Positions 50,777-60,645 are shown, counted from the stretch's first letter. The stretch is DNA of 64,000 bases from Nitrosopumilus sp. b1 (GCF_014078545.1 NZ_MU078719.1:1-64000), one strand, 5' to 3'. The notes: generated from the letters alone by a model not told the origin. Numbers and translations are program-made.

Positions 50777-51533
50777 TTTTTGCCCTCCTAGAAAGATTAG
50801 ACTTTATCTCAATTACATTATGTGTTAAATTCTTCTTATTATCAAAATTTTTAATAATTTTTTCAAGCTCAGAACTCTTCTTCGTTGATAGTCTAGCACA
50901 TTCTGTAATTAGTTCTACAATTCCCCTTACAACATTATCAATAATTGAAATATTTGCTGTTTGCGCAGTTCTTGAGAGAGGATTGAGATCAAAGGTAATG
51001 ACTTGCTTTTTGGCTCTCCTTAAGGCTAAAGTTCTATCTCCATCTTCCAACGGTACTATGACTAGATCTGAAGCAAAAATACCGTTCTTATCAACAATTC
51101 TCCTTGAAGAATCTATCCCGATTAACCGTGTAGCATTCTTTTTTAAAACACCAAAAATTTCTTTTGCTCCATTTTTTTTGAGAATTTTTACAATTTTTTG
51201 CTTTCTTTTCTCATTGGCATAGAACAAATTAACTTCAATTTTTGCTTTTGATACTTTTGATAATCTTACTATCTCCTTTGGGCATAATGCTGCAACATTT
51301 CCATTTACAGAAATAACAGGATTCTTAGCTAATAGTATTGATGCTGCTGCAGCTTTAATTGCTATTTTAGCTGTCTTCAAAGTTTTTTCTCCTAGAATAT
51401 AATCAAATGCCTCCCCACGACCATGAGCTAATAGTCCTTCTTTTGCTACTAGTCCGTCATCAAAACCCTTGACCAGTTTTTCTCTAATTAATAATGACTG
51501 AAAACGAGGATGACTTTTAGGAATTAGTGTCAT
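50769..51533 (-). CDS. 4-phosphopantoate-beta-alanine ligase (phosphopantothenate synthetase)
   Basis: 254 residues of the archaea-specific family (formerly DUF137). P-K-S-H-P-R-F-Q-S-L near the start, A-H-G-R-G-E-A-F-D-Y, S-V-N-G-N-V-A-A-L and V-P-L-E-D-G-D-R-T match its conserved blocks. Joins phosphopantoate with beta-alanine, replacing bacterial PanC plus PanK order. Operon between pantoate kinase and panB. Confidence 0.92.
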   Translation of the reverse strand: MTLIPKSHPRFQSLLIREKLVKGFDDGLVAKEGLLAHGRGEAFDYILGEKTLKTAKIAIKAAAASILLAKNPVISVNGNVAALCPKEIVRLSKVSKAKIEVNLFYANEKRKQKIVKILKKNGAKEIFGVLKKNATRLIGIDSSRRIVDKNGIFASDLVIVPLEDGDRTLALRRAKKQVITFDLNPLSRTAQTANISIIDNVVRGIVELITECARLSTKKSSELEKIIKNFDNKKNLTHNVIEIKSNLSRRAKNA

Positions 51534-51547
51534 TTTGTTCTAAATCT

Positions 51548-52441
51548 TTATTGTAGTCTAGCGCCAGAATTATCAATTTTTGATTTTATGATAATTCCTT
51601 CTGAATATTTTTCTAGTATTTTCATAACTTTTTCTTCCATGTTTTTTGGAATTAATGTAAAAATTGTTTCTCCAAATAATGCAACTCCACATTTAATTCC
51701 ATTACTTTGTAAATCATTAATTACTAAATCCATTCTTGGAGTCATCACTTTGACATATTTTGCAAATTTTAAAGACATATCTTGAAAATCATCATAACTT
51801 TTTGATTTGATTAATTTAGAAACCATCTTTCCACCAAGACCATTAATGGTTTCTAATTTTTCATCAATGAATTTTTTTGTTGAGATTGGAGCAAAACAAA
51901 TTAAAATTACATTTGAATCAGTTGTTATTTTTTCAATTGAGCCAATTCCAGGTGCACCAGGCTTTGTTCTTATCTCAAAACCTCCATGATATGATGCTAA
52001 TACATCACCTAATCCAGTTTTACAATTAATTTCAGCAACATGCGCGATCTTACCTACCACTTCTTTTGGTAAGTTTGTGTTAAGTGCTTGATTAAGTGCC
52101 ATTGCTAAAGATAACGCAACTGCACCACTGCATCCTAAACCATATCCAACTGGAACTGAAATCTCATGTTGTACATCTACAAAGAATTTATTATCTTCAC
52201 AATTTTTCAAAAATTCTTTTATGACAAATTCTGATACTAGAATATTCTCTGATTTGTAGCCTAACACAGAAACCCTAAAATCAAAATCTTTTGCTTTTTT
52301 TACAGTTACCCTTGTAGTAACACCTTTTTCAATTGAAAAACCAGCACCTAAGGATCCTAGACTTTCTGGGTTTGTATTGCCCTCAAATTCAGCTTTAAAA
52401 AAACCAGTTACATGAGCAGGACAGAATGCCTCACCTTTCAT
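51548..52441 (-). CDS. Pantoate kinase (GHMP family)
   Basis: 297 residues. The GHMP phosphate loop P-V-G-Y-G-L-G-C-S-G-A-V-A-L (G-L-G-x-S-G) sits near residue 100 and a C-terminal G-V-A-L-F-G-E-T motif follows. It phosphorylates pantoate, the first archaea-specific step of CoA synthesis. First gene of the cluster, with a TATA-like TATAAG (about 52469) 27 nt upstream. The next gene starts 14 nt after its stop. Confidence 0.92.
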   Translation of the reverse strand: MKGEAFCPAHVTGFFKAEFEGNTNPESLGSLGAGFSIEKGVTTRVTVKKAKDFDFRVSVLGYKSENILVSEFVIKEFLKNCEDNKFFVDVQHEISVPVGYGLGCSGAVALSLAMALNQALNTNLPKEVVGKIAHVAEINCKTGLGDVLASYHGGFEIRTKPGAPGIGSIEKITTDSNVILICFAPISTKKFIDEKLETINGLGGKMVSKLIKSKSYDDFQDMSLKFAKYVKVMTPRMDLVINDLQSNGIKCGVALFGETIFTLIPKNMEEKVMKILEKYSEGIIIKSKIDNSGARLQ

Positions 52442-52505
52442 GATCGATGTTTAAACTTTAGGAAAAATATAAGAATATGGCTTAAATAATTTAAATTAAT
52501 ATAAA

Positions 52506-53489
52506 TTGACTAAATTCATTCGACGCCTGCAAAGAATTGGAAGTAGCATACTTGTATCCCTGCCAAAAGAATGGGTTGACCAGCATAATCTTGATAAAAA
52601 TATGGAAGTCGAATTGGAAACAGGACAAAATACCATATCTATAACTGCAGACAAAGAATCACGTCCTTCAAAAGAAGTGACAATTTCATATCCATTACCT
52701 AAAGAAGAAAACATTGTAGCAGATATCACTGGAGCATATCTATTGGGATATGATGTAATAATTGTTCAAGGAAAATCCACAATTCCTGTAGAAGACAGAG
52801 AAAAAATAAGAAATTCAATGCGTCGATTAGTTGGCATGGAAATAGTTGAAGAAGACGCATCAACAATCAATGTTCAATTTTTACTTGATGCAACTACAAT
52901 TAATCCACAAAAAATCCTCAAACGTATGCATACCATTGTATTGGCAATGTTTAGTGATGTAATGACAGCACTATCTACATATGATAAATCAAATCTTCAA
53001 ACATTAGCTAACAGAGACGATGAAGTTAACAGACAATACTTCCTTTTAGTTCGATTAATACGAAGTACAATGATTGATAATAGATTAGTTGATATGTTTA
53101 ATCTTGAAAAAATTGATGTACTTGATTATCGAATAGCTGCAAACCTTCTAGAAAGTGCCGGAGATACAATTGTTGAGCTTGCAAACTCAATTTACCTATC
53201 AACTCTTTCTAAAACAGATCTGAAAAAAATTCATGACATTGTAAAAGATTTTGGAAAAATGCAAGAGAAATCGATTGATGCTTTTATAAAAAATGATAGA
53301 AGTATTGCCATTGAAGCAATTTCTTTACATAAAGAAAATCAGAAAAAAATGTCTTTGCTTAGATCATCACTTGATTCAAAAAATCAACTTCCCATTGATT
53401 TCTTAGATCTTATCCATATGTTTGAACGTGTAGAACGTTCCTGGGCAGATGTTGCTGATTTAGTAAAACCGATATATTCAAAACAATAA
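52506..53489 (+). CDS. AbrB-type DNA-binding domain fused to PhoU domains
   Basis: 327 residues. Residues 1-50 form an AbrB/SpoVT hairpin ([14 protein letters not shown]). Helical PhoU repeats follow (about 105-325, with N-R-D-D-E-V-N-R and [10 protein letters not shown]). PhoU proteins bind metal and regulate phosphate transport; the N-terminal DNA-binding domain makes this one a candidate transcription factor. TTG start, about 22 nt from CTTAAATA. Confidence 0.88.
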   Translation: MTKFIRRLQRIGSSILVSLPKEWVDQHNLDKNMEVELETGQNTISITADKESRPSKEVTISYPLPKEENIVADITGAYLLGYDVIIVQGKSTIPVEDREKIRNSMRRLVGMEIVEEDASTINVQFLLDATTINPQKILKRMHTIVLAMFSDVMTALSTYDKSNLQTLANRDDEVNRQYFLLVRLIRSTMIDNRLVDMFNLEKIDVLDYRIAANLLESAGDTIVELANSIYLSTLSKTDLKKIHDIVKDFGKMQEKSIDAFIKNDRSIAIEAISLHKENQKKMSLLRSSLDSKNQLPIDFLDLIHMFERVERSWADVADLVKPIYSKQ

Positions 53490-53993
53490 TTTTTTCTTTG
53501 CTGCATAAGTTAATACTGCACAAATAGTTTTTGAATCAATAATTTTCCCCTTCTTAATCATTGTAATTAATTTCTTCAAATCCATCTTTACAACTGAAAT
53601 GAATTCATCATTATCCGGCTCTAAATCTCCAACTTTCTTAAGGTCCTTTGCTACAAAACAATGAATCACTTCTGAATTATATCCAACTGACGGATAATAT
53701 GATAACAAATGAACCATCTTTTTTGCCTTGTATCCTGTCTCTTCAATTAATTCTCTGTAAGCACATTTTTCGGGTTTTTCACCTTTTTCCAAAGTTCCAG
53801 CTGGAATTTCTAAGATGTATCCATGTGGATACCTATGTTGTTTTACAAGAATTACTTTATTTTCTTCATCAAAGGCCAACATCGCAGCAGCTCCTCTATG
53901 TTCAATAATCTCTCGTCGTACTTTACGACCTTCGATTTTTAGATCATATAATGATAAGCCTAATACTTTACCTTGAAAGATCTTTTTCTTCAT
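53478..53993 (-). CDS. Nudix hydrolase, ADP-ribose pyrophosphatase-like
   Basis: 171 residues. The Nudix box [20 protein letters not shown] has the full G-x5-E-x7-R-E-x2-E-E pattern, preceded by E-I-P-A as in ADP-ribose pyrophosphatases. Hydrolyses a nucleoside diphosphate linked to another moiety. Ends converge with the PhoU gene (12-bp overlap). Confidence 0.88.
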   Translation of the reverse strand: MKKKIFQGKVLGLSLYDLKIEGRKVRREIIEHRGAAAMLAFDEENKVILVKQHRYPHGYILEIPAGTLEKGEKPEKCAYRELIEETGYKAKKMVHLLSYYPSVGYNSEVIHCFVAKDLKKVGDLEPDNDEFISVVKMDLKKLITMIKKGKIIDSKTICAVLTYAAKKKLLF

Positions 53994-54020
53994 TATTTTT
54001 TAAAATTTAATGCAACTATT

Positions 54021-54944
54021 TTAGTGTGTTTGATACATCAAATGTAGTGTTGGAGATCTTTGAGCATCTTTAATGGCATTAAATATCCATTTTTGAGGAA
54101 ATGTAATTCGTTTTGGAATAAAGAGGTCAGCTGAACCCACCCCTTCTACTTCCCTAACTCTTTGAGTTAGTTCATCAAGCTTGAAAATATTATCACTATG
54201 CATGAATAATACAATTTGGTTTTTTGCAATAAATGGACGCTGAAGAAAATTTTCAGCAAATTCTTTTTCTAATCGCTTTAAGGTTGTTTGTAATTCATCT
54301 GTAATCCAAGTCAATATTGCATGTGGAATATACCCTTCAAGTTTTGTTGGCTCATAAACAAGAGTAAATTGTATTGCATCATCACTTTGGAGTTTTTCAA
54401 TTGAACGTGTTACTGTTTTCGTTGATAATCCGGTAGCCTTTGCAATATCTTCGATTTTTTCTCTAGGATCCTTCATTAACTCGTTAATAATTTCTAAATC
54501 AGTTTTAGTTAAATTAGAATTCATTCCAGGATTTTCTGCTTCAAATATTGTTAGTACTCTCACATCTTTCATCAAATTTTTTGCAAGCTCGATCTTTTGT
54601 TGAACGTTTTCTTTTACAACAATTCCACATACAGTGACTCCACCCACGCATGGAACTATGAGAAATGGCTCTCCTACCAGCTTGACTTGTTGTAAAATTT
54701 CATCTGAATCTCTGCCAGAAACTACAATGTAAAAAATACCATATCCTAAAACAGGTGGTTCTATTTTTAATGCAAAATACTCTATGGTACCTTTTTTCAT
54801 CATTTTTTTGATTCTAGATTTTACAGCACCTCCAGAAATACCGACTGCTTTCCCAATCTGTCTGTCTGACTCTCTACAATTGTTTAGCAGTCTGCTTAAG
54901 ATTTGTATATCTAAATTGTCTAATTTATCACTTTTATTTGCCAC
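54021..54944 (-). CDS. Double Lrp/AsnC-type transcriptional regulator
   Basis: 307 residues with two HTH units: residues about 8-50 (L-D-I-Q-I-L-S-R-L-L, I-G-K-A-V-G-I-S-G-G-A-V-K-S-R-I) and 145-190 (L-E-I-I-N-E-L-M, I-A-K-A-T-G-L-S-T-K-T-V-T-R-S-I), each followed by an alpha/beta sensor-like domain. A fused Lrp-like tandem. A TATA (54969-54976) fits the ATG; an 18-bp palindrome lies just behind it. Divergent from the ABC operon, which it may control. Confidence 0.8.
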   Translation of the reverse strand: MANKSDKLDNLDIQILSRLLNNCRESDRQIGKAVGISGGAVKSRIKKMMKKGTIEYFALKIEPPVLGYGIFYIVVSGRDSDEILQQVKLVGEPFLIVPCVGGVTVCGIVVKENVQQKIELAKNLMKDVRVLTIFEAENPGMNSNLTKTDLEIINELMKDPREKIEDIAKATGLSTKTVTRSIEKLQSDDAIQFTLVYEPTKLEGYIPHAILTWITDELQTTLKRLEKEFAENFLQRPFIAKNQIVLFMHSDNIFKLDELTQRVREVEGVGSADLFIPKRITFPQKWIFNAIKDAQRSPTLHLMYQTH

Positions 54945-54997
54945 TAATTCTCCATAATATCCTAATTATTTATAAAAATGTCGTAAGTATTGTTCAT

Positions 54998-55015
54998 TGA
55001 ATTAATATTAATTCA
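54998..55015. promoter_or_regulatory. Perfect 18-bp palindrome (putative Lrp operator)
   Basis: TGAATTAATATTAATTCA is fully self-complementary. It is about 54 bp from the regulator ATG and 85 bp from the ABC permease GTG, behind both TATA boxes (54969-54976 and 55072-55080). The spacing suggests binding by a dimeric HTH protein, most simply the adjacent regulator. Confidence 0.5.
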
Positions 55016-55100
55016 TAGTGCTAATTTTTAGTCATAAAATGTCTTAATTACTTAAAATTTACAACTAATATCTTATATAATAGACTTTTCTCCCTGATCT

Positions 55101-56288
55101 GTGGATTACAGAATTAATCTTGCCAAGAGGATGCTATTCAATAAAAAAGGCAGTCTAATTGGGGCCGTTTTAGCTGTAACAATTGGAATTTTAGTAATTC
55201 ATGTTAATTTTGTGATTTTTCAAGGACTCTTTGATGCTATTGTAAGGGATATCAGTGATTACAGAAACGGTGATGTCTTAATCACAGATGAAGAAGATTT
55301 TATAGACAAATCTGATCTTTCCCTGGTAAATTGGTTTGAAAGAATACCATATGTTGAAGCGGCAACTCCCCGGCTGTCATCGACAGCTTCTATTAACATG
55401 ACAAAATTTGGTAAACTCCATGAAGAAACCCGTGTTCCAGTAGTAGGTGTTGATCCTATGCGTGATATTCGTGCTTCTAGTGTTCATGAAACTGTTACTG
55501 AAGGGCAATTTGTTTTTTCTAGAAACTCGATTGTCCTAGGTTCTAATGTAGCAAGAGATCTTGGGGGTGCTCAAGTTGGTGATAATGTTCAAGTGTTAAT
55601 TGTTGACCGATTCGGACAAGATAAGATTAAACGATTTATTGTCACTGGTATTGCAAAGTCTCCTGGTGGCCAAGGATTTGATTATAGTGTCGTGATGCAT
55701 ATCGATACTTTGCGTGACTTGATGAATCGACCTGGAGATACCGGTTCTATAATGGTAAAATTGAATGACAGAAGTAAAGCATTAGAAGTTAAAAATTTCT
55801 TCCTTGCTTCGTTCCCAAATGATGATTTTTTAGCTGAAACAATTGAGGAATCTGCAGAACAACAACTTGCAGGTTTTAGATCTGGTATAGCAATGATTAA
55901 CATGATTGGATACTTTGGAATGATGTCTTCAGCATTTGCAATTGTTACTATCCAAATGATGCTAGTAAATGGCAAGACACGTGAAATAGGCGTAATGCGT
56001 TCTATTGGTGCCAAAAGAAAAGATATCTTGATTATTTTTATTTTTCAAGGAATGATTATTGGGGCTATAGGTGCTGGAGTTGGAACAGCAGCTGGCTTGG
56101 GTTACACATTTTATGCTAAAGAAACTAAAATGTCTTTCAATAACAGTCTTCCTTTAGAAGTTAGTTATGATTGGGGAAAAATTACCCAAACTGCATTAAC
56201 TTCATTCAGTCTAGCAATAATTGCATCACTATACCCTTCGTATAGGGCAACTAAGCTTTTACCCGTGGAGGCGATGAGAACTGTCTGA
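55101..56288 (+). CDS. ABC transporter permease, MacB/FtsX type
   Basis: 395 residues: one N-terminal helix (about 17-40), a large extracytoplasmic domain (about 45-250), then three helices at the C-terminus with the L-V-N-G-K-T-R-E-I-G-V-M-R-S-I-G-A motif of FtsX/LolC permeases. GTG start 26 nt from CTTATATAAT (55072-55080). First gene of a three-gene operon with its ATPase and an exported partner. Confidence 0.88.
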   Translation: MDYRINLAKRMLFNKKGSLIGAVLAVTIGILVIHVNFVIFQGLFDAIVRDISDYRNGDVLITDEEDFIDKSDLSLVNWFERIPYVEAATPRLSSTASINMTKFGKLHEETRVPVVGVDPMRDIRASSVHETVTEGQFVFSRNSIVLGSNVARDLGGAQVGDNVQVLIVDRFGQDKIKRFIVTGIAKSPGGQGFDYSVVMHIDTLRDLMNRPGDTGSIMVKLNDRSKALEVKNFFLASFPNDDFLAETIEESAEQQLAGFRSGIAMINMIGYFGMMSSAFAIVTIQMMLVNGKTREIGVMRSIGAKRKDILIIFIFQGMIIGAIGAGVGTAAGLGYTFYAKETKMSFNNSLPLEVSYDWGKITQTALTSFSLAIIASLYPSYRATKLLPVEAMRTV

Positions 56289-56292
56289 CAAA

Positions 56293-56985
56293 GTGCTTGA
56301 AATTATCAATTTGAATAAAACCTATGGTGAGGGTGACACCAAAGTGCATGCATTACAAGATGTTTCAATTTCAATTGAAAAGGGAGAATTTGTCCTAATT
56401 GTTGGTAGCTCAGGTTCAGGAAAATCTACATTACTAAACATGATAGGATTACTCGATAGTCCATCCAGTGGGAAAATTTTCATTGATGGTAAAGATACAA
56501 CTACTTTAGATGATAACCAACTTTCCTCATTTAGAAATCAAAAGCTAGGATTCATCTTTCAATTCTCAAATCTGATTTCCGATCTGACAGTATATGAAAA
56601 TGTGTTATTACCAAGACAAATTGGTTCAACAAACGGTTCTGCTGAAAAAGATGCAAAAGATCTCCTCATAGCTGTAGGAATGGAGGATCAAATCTACAAG
56701 AGAGCAAATAAAATATCAGGTGGACAAGCCCAGCGTGCAGCCATAGCAAGAGGAATGGTAAACAACCCGTCCATAGTTTTAGCTGATGAACCAACAGGAA
56801 ATCTTGACTCTGTTACTGCAAATACAATAGTTCAGTTAATGAAGTCTATTGCAAAGAAATTAGGCCATACATTCATCATTGTTACCCATGATCGACATCA
56901 ATTCGGAGAAGTTGATCGGATAATCACAATCAAAGACGGGCGAGCATTTGAAGGGGAAGAACCAACAATGGAGGCTGTTGCCTAA
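56293..56985 (+). CDS. ABC transporter ATPase, LolD/MacB type
   Basis: 230 residues. G-S-S-G-S-G-K-S-T-L Walker A, S-G-G-Q-A-Q-R-A-A-I-A-R signature, V-L-A-D-E-P-T-G-N-L-D Walker B and the T-H-D H-loop. Powers the FtsX-like permease upstream. GTG start 4 nt after the permease stop; its TAA overlaps the ATG of the next gene (TAATG). Confidence 0.93.
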   Translation: MLEIINLNKTYGEGDTKVHALQDVSISIEKGEFVLIVGSSGSGKSTLLNMIGLLDSPSSGKIFIDGKDTTTLDDNQLSSFRNQKLGFIFQFSNLISDLTVYENVLLPRQIGSTNGSAEKDAKDLLIAVGMEDQIYKRANKISGGQAQRAAIARGMVNNPSIVLADEPTGNLDSVTANTIVQLMKSIAKKLGHTFIIVTHDRHQFGEVDRIITIKDGRAFEGEEPTMEAVA

Positions 56986-58280
56986 TGAATCAACTATCAT
57001 TACTTTTGCTTCCGATAATTCTTGGCTCACTTGTTTTCTCTGAGGCTTTCAGTCAAACTGGCTCAGGAGATTCCCCATTTGAAAGGAAATTTGGCGATGT
57101 AAAATATCTCGATTCATACTTTGGTACAATTGATGAAAAAATTGAAGTCAACCCCGGTGATGACAACGTACCTTTTACAGTAGTCTTTGCCAATGTTGGA
57201 ACACAAGATATTACTGGAATTAGGGGTCAATTGTCATTACCATTAGGATTTTCAGCTGCATCTGGGTCAAATTCTGTAATAGCTGCTGATGCAGAAACAA
57301 ATTCATTGGCAGGGCAAAACTTCCATTTGACATTTTTTGTCAATGTAGGTGAACATGTAAAAATCGGTCAATTTCCTGCAACCGTTAAAGTAGATTATTC
57401 TAGACTGCGTGAATCTGGAGAAAGAAATGCCTTCTTTGAATTTCAATCTAAAGTTACTGGAGATAGCATAATCAATATGCGTGCATTGGAACCCTTTCTT
57501 ACATCATTAACTAAAAACCATGTAGTAATCGAAATTTCTAATGATGGAACAGCACCAGTTTCTGCAGTAGACATTGAATTAACAAATACACAGAGTGAAA
57601 TAGCATCAACTGCACAGTCAATTACAAATATTGAAAACGTTGTAGTTCTAAATACTAATTGGGATGTTGGACAAATTAATGCCGGCGATAAAAAATATTT
57701 AGAAGCAGACATCTATGTCCCAAAAAGTCTCAAGGGTGACACACTTCGAGCACCAATGACCATTACATATTACAATGCACAGGGTGACAAGACTCAAATC
57801 TTTAGAATAGTAGATTTTTTCATTAAAGGATTAATTGATATTACCATTTATGATGTAGACGTCATAGATCTATCAGGGCAGCAAACAATCATTGGAGAAA
57901 TAATCAATGAAGGAAATGAAGATGCTGTTTTTGGTTTTGTTACAATTGAACCGCTAGGCGAATCAAACATACAAAAGAAAACACAATTCATTGATGAAAT
58001 AGAAATAGATTCACCAGTACCGTTCAATGTGCCGATTGAGTTTGAGGGGGAGCCAAAATTTGGGGAGCATGAAATTCGTGTTACACTTCGATACAAGGAT
58101 GATACAAGAGAAGAGCACTTTCTGAATCATGATACAACAATTTTTCTAACTGCACCAGAAAAAAATGATGATAACCCAGATGTCTTACAATTAATTATTA
58201 TTCCAATAATTGCAGCAATTGCTATCTTTTTTTATTTCAAACGTAAAAGAAAGCACCAATCAGAAATTAAGGCAAGCTAA
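56985..58280 (+). CDS. Exported beta-sandwich protein, S-layer/NEW3-like, ABC operon partner
   Basis: 431 residues: signal peptide (1-22), several beta-sandwich repeats (N-P-G-D-D-N-V-P-F-T-V-V-F-A-N-V-G, V-V-I-E-I-S-N-D-G-T-A-P-V-S, I-I-G-E-I-I-N-E-G-N-E-D-A), then a C-terminal membrane helix and basic tail. The repeats look like COG1361/NEW3 or CARDB domains. Translationally coupled to the ATPase. It may be an extracellular accessory or substrate of the transporter. Confidence 0.75.
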   Translation: MNQLSLLLLPIILGSLVFSEAFSQTGSGDSPFERKFGDVKYLDSYFGTIDEKIEVNPGDDNVPFTVVFANVGTQDITGIRGQLSLPLGFSAASGSNSVIAADAETNSLAGQNFHLTFFVNVGEHVKIGQFPATVKVDYSRLRESGERNAFFEFQSKVTGDSIINMRALEPFLTSLTKNHVVIEISNDGTAPVSAVDIELTNTQSEIASTAQSITNIENVVVLNTNWDVGQINAGDKKYLEADIYVPKSLKGDTLRAPMTITYYNAQGDKTQIFRIVDFFIKGLIDITIYDVDVIDLSGQQTIIGEIINEGNEDAVFGFVTIEPLGESNIQKKTQFIDEIEIDSPVPFNVPIEFEGEPKFGEHEIRVTLRYKDDTREEHFLNHDTTIFLTAPEKNDDNPDVLQLIIIPIIAAIAIFFYFKRKRKHQSEIKAS

Positions 58281-58312
58281 GATTATATTCGATACGTGAA
58301 GCTACATGCTTC

Positions 58313-58702
58313 ATGTACAGGGATGAAATTGAAGTCCCAAAAGAGATTAGGCAATTCATGCTAGAAAACGCTGAAGAAACTAATCTTGGACAAAAAAAGG
58401 GTGCAAACAGACAATACCGATATGGTAATTTGCATATACGGGAATACGATGATAAATTTCTAGTTCACACTGATAAAATTGATCCAAGAAAGGATCCACT
58501 AGGGCATCTGTTCTATGATGCTCCCGAAGTCATAATAGGTTTAACATGTGCAGCAATTGGAGGTTATCAAGTAGGCACAAGTATTTTCAAAAAAACAAAT
58601 TCCAAAAACCTTTCAAAAATTTCTGGTTTGGGTTCATCATTACTTTTTGGATACCTTGGTTATTCTTTGACAAAAAAAATTAAGCAACTCAAGGGTGGGT
58701 AA
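58313..58702 (+). CDS. Conserved hypothetical protein with membrane helices
   Basis: 129 residues. A soluble N-terminal part (about 1-75, with H-I-R-E-Y-D-D-K-F-L-V-H-T-D) and two hydrophobic stretches near 75-95 and 105-120 with Gly-rich helices. Its last 8 bp overlap the UbiB gene start, so both are probably one operon. No family recognised. Confidence 0.55.
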   Translation: MYRDEIEVPKEIRQFMLENAEETNLGQKKGANRQYRYGNLHIREYDDKFLVHTDKIDPRKDPLGHLFYDAPEVIIGLTCAAIGGYQVGTSIFKKTNSKNLSKISGLGSSLLFGYLGYSLTKKIKQLKGG

Positions 58703-60254
58703 ATTATCAACTCTACGAACTATCCACGTACTCATAAAATTATTACCATCAATAATTGCACTGCGCAGTGATCGTAGAAAATGGGTAAAGCAAGAAGGTA
58801 AAGATGTTGATCTTGAAAAATATAGAAGAAACGCACGAAAAGTTCTTGATACATTTCTTACACTTGGACCCGTGTACATCAAACTAGGCCAATGGTTATC
58901 TTCTCGTGCAGATATACTTCCACAACCATACATGCAAGAACTTTCAAAATTACAAGATGATGTTCCTGCAGAATCATTTGAGAAAGTAAAACCTATAATC
59001 GAAAAAGATTTTGGTCCTCTTGAAAAAAAATTTTCCAGTATTGACCAAACGGCAATCTCAGGTGCATCATTAGGACAGGTATATCTTGCAAATATTGATA
59101 ATCAAAAAGTTGTTGTCAAAGTAAAACGTCCCGGAATTGAAAAAGTTGTCGAAGAGGACCTTAAGGTATTAAAAAAAATACTGCCTTTAGCTCTCAAATT
59201 TGTTGATCCTAATCTGAGATTTTCTGCTAAAGCAATGTTATCACAGTTTATTGAAACCATTCATGAAGAGATGGATTACACAATTGAATCTGAAAATCTC
59301 AAACAAATTAAAAAAAATATGGAGAAGAACGGAAACGTCATAGTACCATCCGTTTACGATGATTATTCTTCAAAAAATGTGCTTACCATGGAGTATATTC
59401 CTGGTATCAAAATTACCAATATTGAAGGCCTCGATGAAAAAGGAATTGACAGACAGAAACTAGTCATCGATGTTCACAAAGTATTCTTTACAATGCTTTT
59501 ACGCCATTCTATTTTTCATGCAGATCCACATCCAGGAAATATTTCTGTAACAAATGAAGGAAAATTGATTCTATATGATTATGGTATGGTTGGACGACTT
59601 GATAATGATACTAGAAAACGCCTTGTTCGCCTTTATCTTGCACTGGTGGAAAAAGATCCTCCAAGAACGGTAAATGCAATGAGTGAACTTGGAATGCTCA
59701 TGCCAGATTATAACAGATCAGTAATTGAGCGTGCCATAGAATTATCTGTCCAGGCAATGCATGGCAAAAAACCTGACGAAATGGAAGTCAAAGGGTTAAT
59801 GGAAATTGCAAATAAAACAATGAGTAGATTTCCATTTATGTTACCAAAACACTTGGCACTGTATATGAGAATGGCTTCTATTATAGAAGGAATATACAAA
59901 ACTCATCAAGTAGATTTTAAATTCGTCAAGATCTTAAAAAATATTTTAGAAGATGAACACTTGATTCGTGACGCGTATATTGAAGAGTTAAAATACTCTT
60001 TTACTAGATTTGCAAAATCAATTGATGCTACAATCTCAATTGCACCAGAATTAAAAAAATTCATTGATGAAAATAGATCTATTCAACTTAATACAAAACC
60101 AAAATCTACTATACTATTACCAGGAAGCATAATTTCATCTGCAATATTTTTAGGCTCTGCAATGATCTATTCAACAAATGAAGCCTTAGCTTCTGTGGGA
60201 ATGATTGGTTCATTAATAATTATGACTATCTCAATCTTGCTTAGGAAAAAATAA
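58695..60254 (+). CDS. ABC1/UbiB-family atypical kinase
   Basis: 519 residues. The K-L-G-Q-W-L-S-S-R segment gives the K-x-G-Q motif; A-S-L-G-Q-V-Y, V-V-K-V-K-R-P-G (Lys), F-H-A-D-P-H-P-G-N (catalytic) and L-Y-D-Y-G-M-V-G (metal) complete the fold. Two C-terminal helices anchor it. UbiB proteins support quinone or isoprenoid-lipid metabolism. GTG start overlaps the upstream gene. Confidence 0.9.
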   Translation: MGKLSTLRTIHVLIKLLPSIIALRSDRRKWVKQEGKDVDLEKYRRNARKVLDTFLTLGPVYIKLGQWLSSRADILPQPYMQELSKLQDDVPAESFEKVKPIIEKDFGPLEKKFSSIDQTAISGASLGQVYLANIDNQKVVVKVKRPGIEKVVEEDLKVLKKILPLALKFVDPNLRFSAKAMLSQFIETIHEEMDYTIESENLKQIKKNMEKNGNVIVPSVYDDYSSKNVLTMEYIPGIKITNIEGLDEKGIDRQKLVIDVHKVFFTMLLRHSIFHADPHPGNISVTNEGKLILYDYGMVGRLDNDTRKRLVRLYLALVEKDPPRTVNAMSELGMLMPDYNRSVIERAIELSVQAMHGKKPDEMEVKGLMEIANKTMSRFPFMLPKHLALYMRMASIIEGIYKTHQVDFKFVKILKNILEDEHLIRDAYIEELKYSFTRFAKSIDATISIAPELKKFIDENRSIQLNTKPKSTILLPGSIISSAIFLGSAMIYSTNEALASVGMIGSLIIMTISILLRKK

Positions 60255-60255
60255 T

Positions 60256-60645
60256 CTATTCTATTTGAATATCTTTTCCAGATTTTGTTACTGGTATTAC
60301 GATATTTAGTACTCCATTATCATATCTGGCTGATGTGATTTTTTCTTCACCCTCTTTGATGATAATTGGAAGACGAATTTTTTTATCAATTATCTTTGGT
60401 CTTTGACTGCAGATAACTTTGATAGTTTCTTCTTGAGGTTTTTTTTCTGCATTAATTGATAAAATATTTCCATTTAGTCTCAATCTGATACCATTTTTTT
60501 CAAATCCCGGTAAATCAACTTGTAAAATTAGCTTATCTTGCTCTATCATCATATCTACTGGCGGTAGAACAAATTCATAAAACTCTCTTGATTTATTTCC
60601 TATCTCTTTCATCATATCTTTTGTCATAGACTTTACAAAATCCAT
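60256..60645 (-). CDS. Hsp20-family protein (second)
   Basis: 129 residues with an alpha-crystallin domain: L-I-L-Q-V-D-L-P-G-F-E-K-N-G-I-R-L-R and Y-D-N-G-V-L-N-I-V-I-P. It lacks the C-terminal I-x-I beyond I-Q-I-E. No operon partner; stops one base from the converging UbiB gene. Separate from the CDC48-linked Hsp20. Confidence 0.85.
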   Translation of the reverse strand: MDFVKSMTKDMMKEIGNKSREFYEFVLPPVDMMIEQDKLILQVDLPGFEKNGIRLRLNGNILSINAEKKPQEETIKVICSQRPKIIDKKIRLPIIIKEGEEKITSARYDNGVLNIVIPVTKSGKDIQIE

